In this document: positions 63,517-64,000 of the stretch, in pieces
Layout of the letters: every line of letters begins with the position of its first letter
Numbering within the stretch: the stretch's first letter is position 1
Source of the DNA: Sphingomonadales bacterium Ga0077557
GTDB lineage: Bacteria; Pseudomonadota; Alphaproteobacteria; Sphingomonadales; Sphingomonadaceae
NCBI GenBank assembly: GCA_001464615.1
Contig: LNFI01000032.1
Span: 124,001-188,000, forward strand
DNA length: 64,000 bases
Direction: 5' to 3'
Notes under the pieces: model-generated
Databases searched by the model: none
Told to the model about the DNA's origin: nothing
Seen by the model: the letters and a program-made list of their open reading frames with translations, nothing else
Translations under genes and position numbers: made by a program

Positions 63517-63530
63517 GTGACGTTTGTCAT
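63517..63530. promoter_or_regulatory. 14-bp palindrome upstream of the ABC/two-component operon
   Basis: GTGACGTTTGTCAT begins 75 bases upstream of the ATPase start codon. It closely matches GTGACATCTGTCAC at 59885, which sits at nearly the same distance from the amidohydrolase start. Both fit the pattern GTGAC, A/G, T, C/T, TGTCA. Confidence 0.6.
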
Positions 63531-63897
63531 GGCTAGGGAGGAGTGGGGCTGTTGTTGTGCGGAGTTCGGAGCCGTCGACACAATCAACACACCGAATTGG
63601 GTTGTAGACTTATGAATTGGCCATTCTGCTTTCGCCCCAAATGCTATGCTTCTCAAACCCGACCTTCGCGCAACCTGACGCACATGAGATCGAGCTGCAA
63701 ATCGAAACTCGACAGAGATCGTTTTAGACAGCGAAAGCCGCTATAAACAAATACTGGAACGAAACCGTTTATTTATTGATGGCTACTTTCCACTTACTCC
63801 TCGGCAATATAGTGATTTCGGCATAGATGATCCTGCAAGGCCCTCATGGCTAAAGAGGGAAAGGACGCGCCGAGTCGCTAAATTCGAGGAGGATAGG
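63531..63897 (+). pseudogene. AT-richer region with a probable frameshifted gene remnant
   Basis: One frame is open from a TTG near 63617 to a TAG at 63725-63727 and reads like protein (LQIETRQRSF at its end). Another frame is open from 63688 through 63897, encodes FPLTPRQYSDFGIDDPARPS, lacks any ATG, GTG or TTG start before 63898, and joins in frame to the next gene. This looks like one gene broken by a frameshift, or an unusual start. No family is recognised. Confidence 0.4.
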
Positions 63898-64000
63898 ATG
63901 AGGCTTTCGACCGTATATGCGCGCTTTTATAAGTCGTTTAACTTTGATCGCATACGCGCGGCTAAGCCCGGCGCAAAGCCGCGAGGCGATTGGGAGAATT
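63898..64000 (+). CDS. N-terminus of a probable AAA-type ATPase, truncated by the window
   Basis: Only the first 34 codons are visible: MRLSTVYARFYKSFNFDRIR then AAKPGAKPRGDWEN. The pattern (L-x-x-VY-x-x-FYKSFN) resembles the first strand of OLD/RecF/SMC-like ATPases, in which the P-loop comes soon after. A GAGGAGG ribosome-binding site six bases upstream supports the start. Such genes are often anti-phage or DNA-repair genes, but the catalytic region is outside the window, so this is a tentative call. Confidence 0.4.
   Translation, partial: MRLSTVYARFYKSFNFDRIRAAKPGAKPRGDWEN

Noticed and set aside
1..64000. CRISPR arrays, tRNA or rRNA genes, intact insertion sequences or prophage
   Set aside because: No regularly spaced repeats, tRNA-like cloverleaf, rRNA signature, transposase or phage structural gene was seen by eye in the gaps.

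Overview
The window is a high-GC, densely coding chromosomal segment that looks like a sphingomonad (Alphaproteobacteria, Sphingomonadales). Clues are a large TonB-dependent receptor, a GapR-type DUF2312 protein, small alphaproteobacterial DUF2093 and DUF1244 proteins, a zinc-less 41-residue L36, a DesK/DesR-type two-component pair and many exported hydrolases. I count about 68 genes, no rRNA or tRNA gene and no CRISPR array. Assignments come from reading motifs; no database search was run.

Layout. 1-1928: a lower-GC three-gene unit ending in a sterol-desaturase-like protein. 2384-6899: purD and xseA, whose divergent start codons overlap, plus DUF2093 and an M23 peptidase. 7732-14459: a TonB-dependent receptor converging on three minus-strand genes (2OG oxygenase, TPR-2OG oxygenase, methyltransferase). 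14536-28463: clpB, penicillin-acylase-like and M16 enzymes, purEK, an S10 peptidase, gpmA, an M14 carboxypeptidase and a DUF4136-like protein. 28625-30233: rpmJ, a HAD hydrolase and a Phd/PIN toxin-antitoxin pair. 30230-36026: a four-gene minus-strand operon (two DUF4331-like proteins, a TPR protein, a HupE/UreJ-like membrane protein) between the real pyk gene and a diverged remnant of a pyk 3' end. 36099-42382: DUF1244, amidohydrolase, gapR, yebC, then ruvC-ruvA-[vapX/vapD-VOC]-ruvB. 42373-50199: an ABC exporter, an Xre-regulated membrane operon with tandem operators, and the complete ybgC-tolQRAB-pal operon. 50301-52724: an SPFH/ribbon-helix-helix/membrane protein/hydrolase operon behind a perfect palindrome. 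52869-57653: S1/P1 nuclease, isoaspartyl peptidase, acyltransferase, ispG and an orphan. 57977-63442: an amidohydrolase and an ABC-transporter/two-component operon, each preceded by the same 14-bp palindrome at nearly the same distance. 63531-64000: AT-richer accessory DNA with the start of a probable ATPase gene.

Working together. The Tol-Pal genes build the envelope-constriction complex. RuvABC resolves Holliday junctions. PurD, PurE and PurK act in purine synthesis, GpmA and Pyk in lower glycolysis, and IspG in the MEP isoprenoid pathway. The least described units are the pyk-flanked DUF4331/TPR/HupE-like operon and the predicted two-component regulon at the right end.
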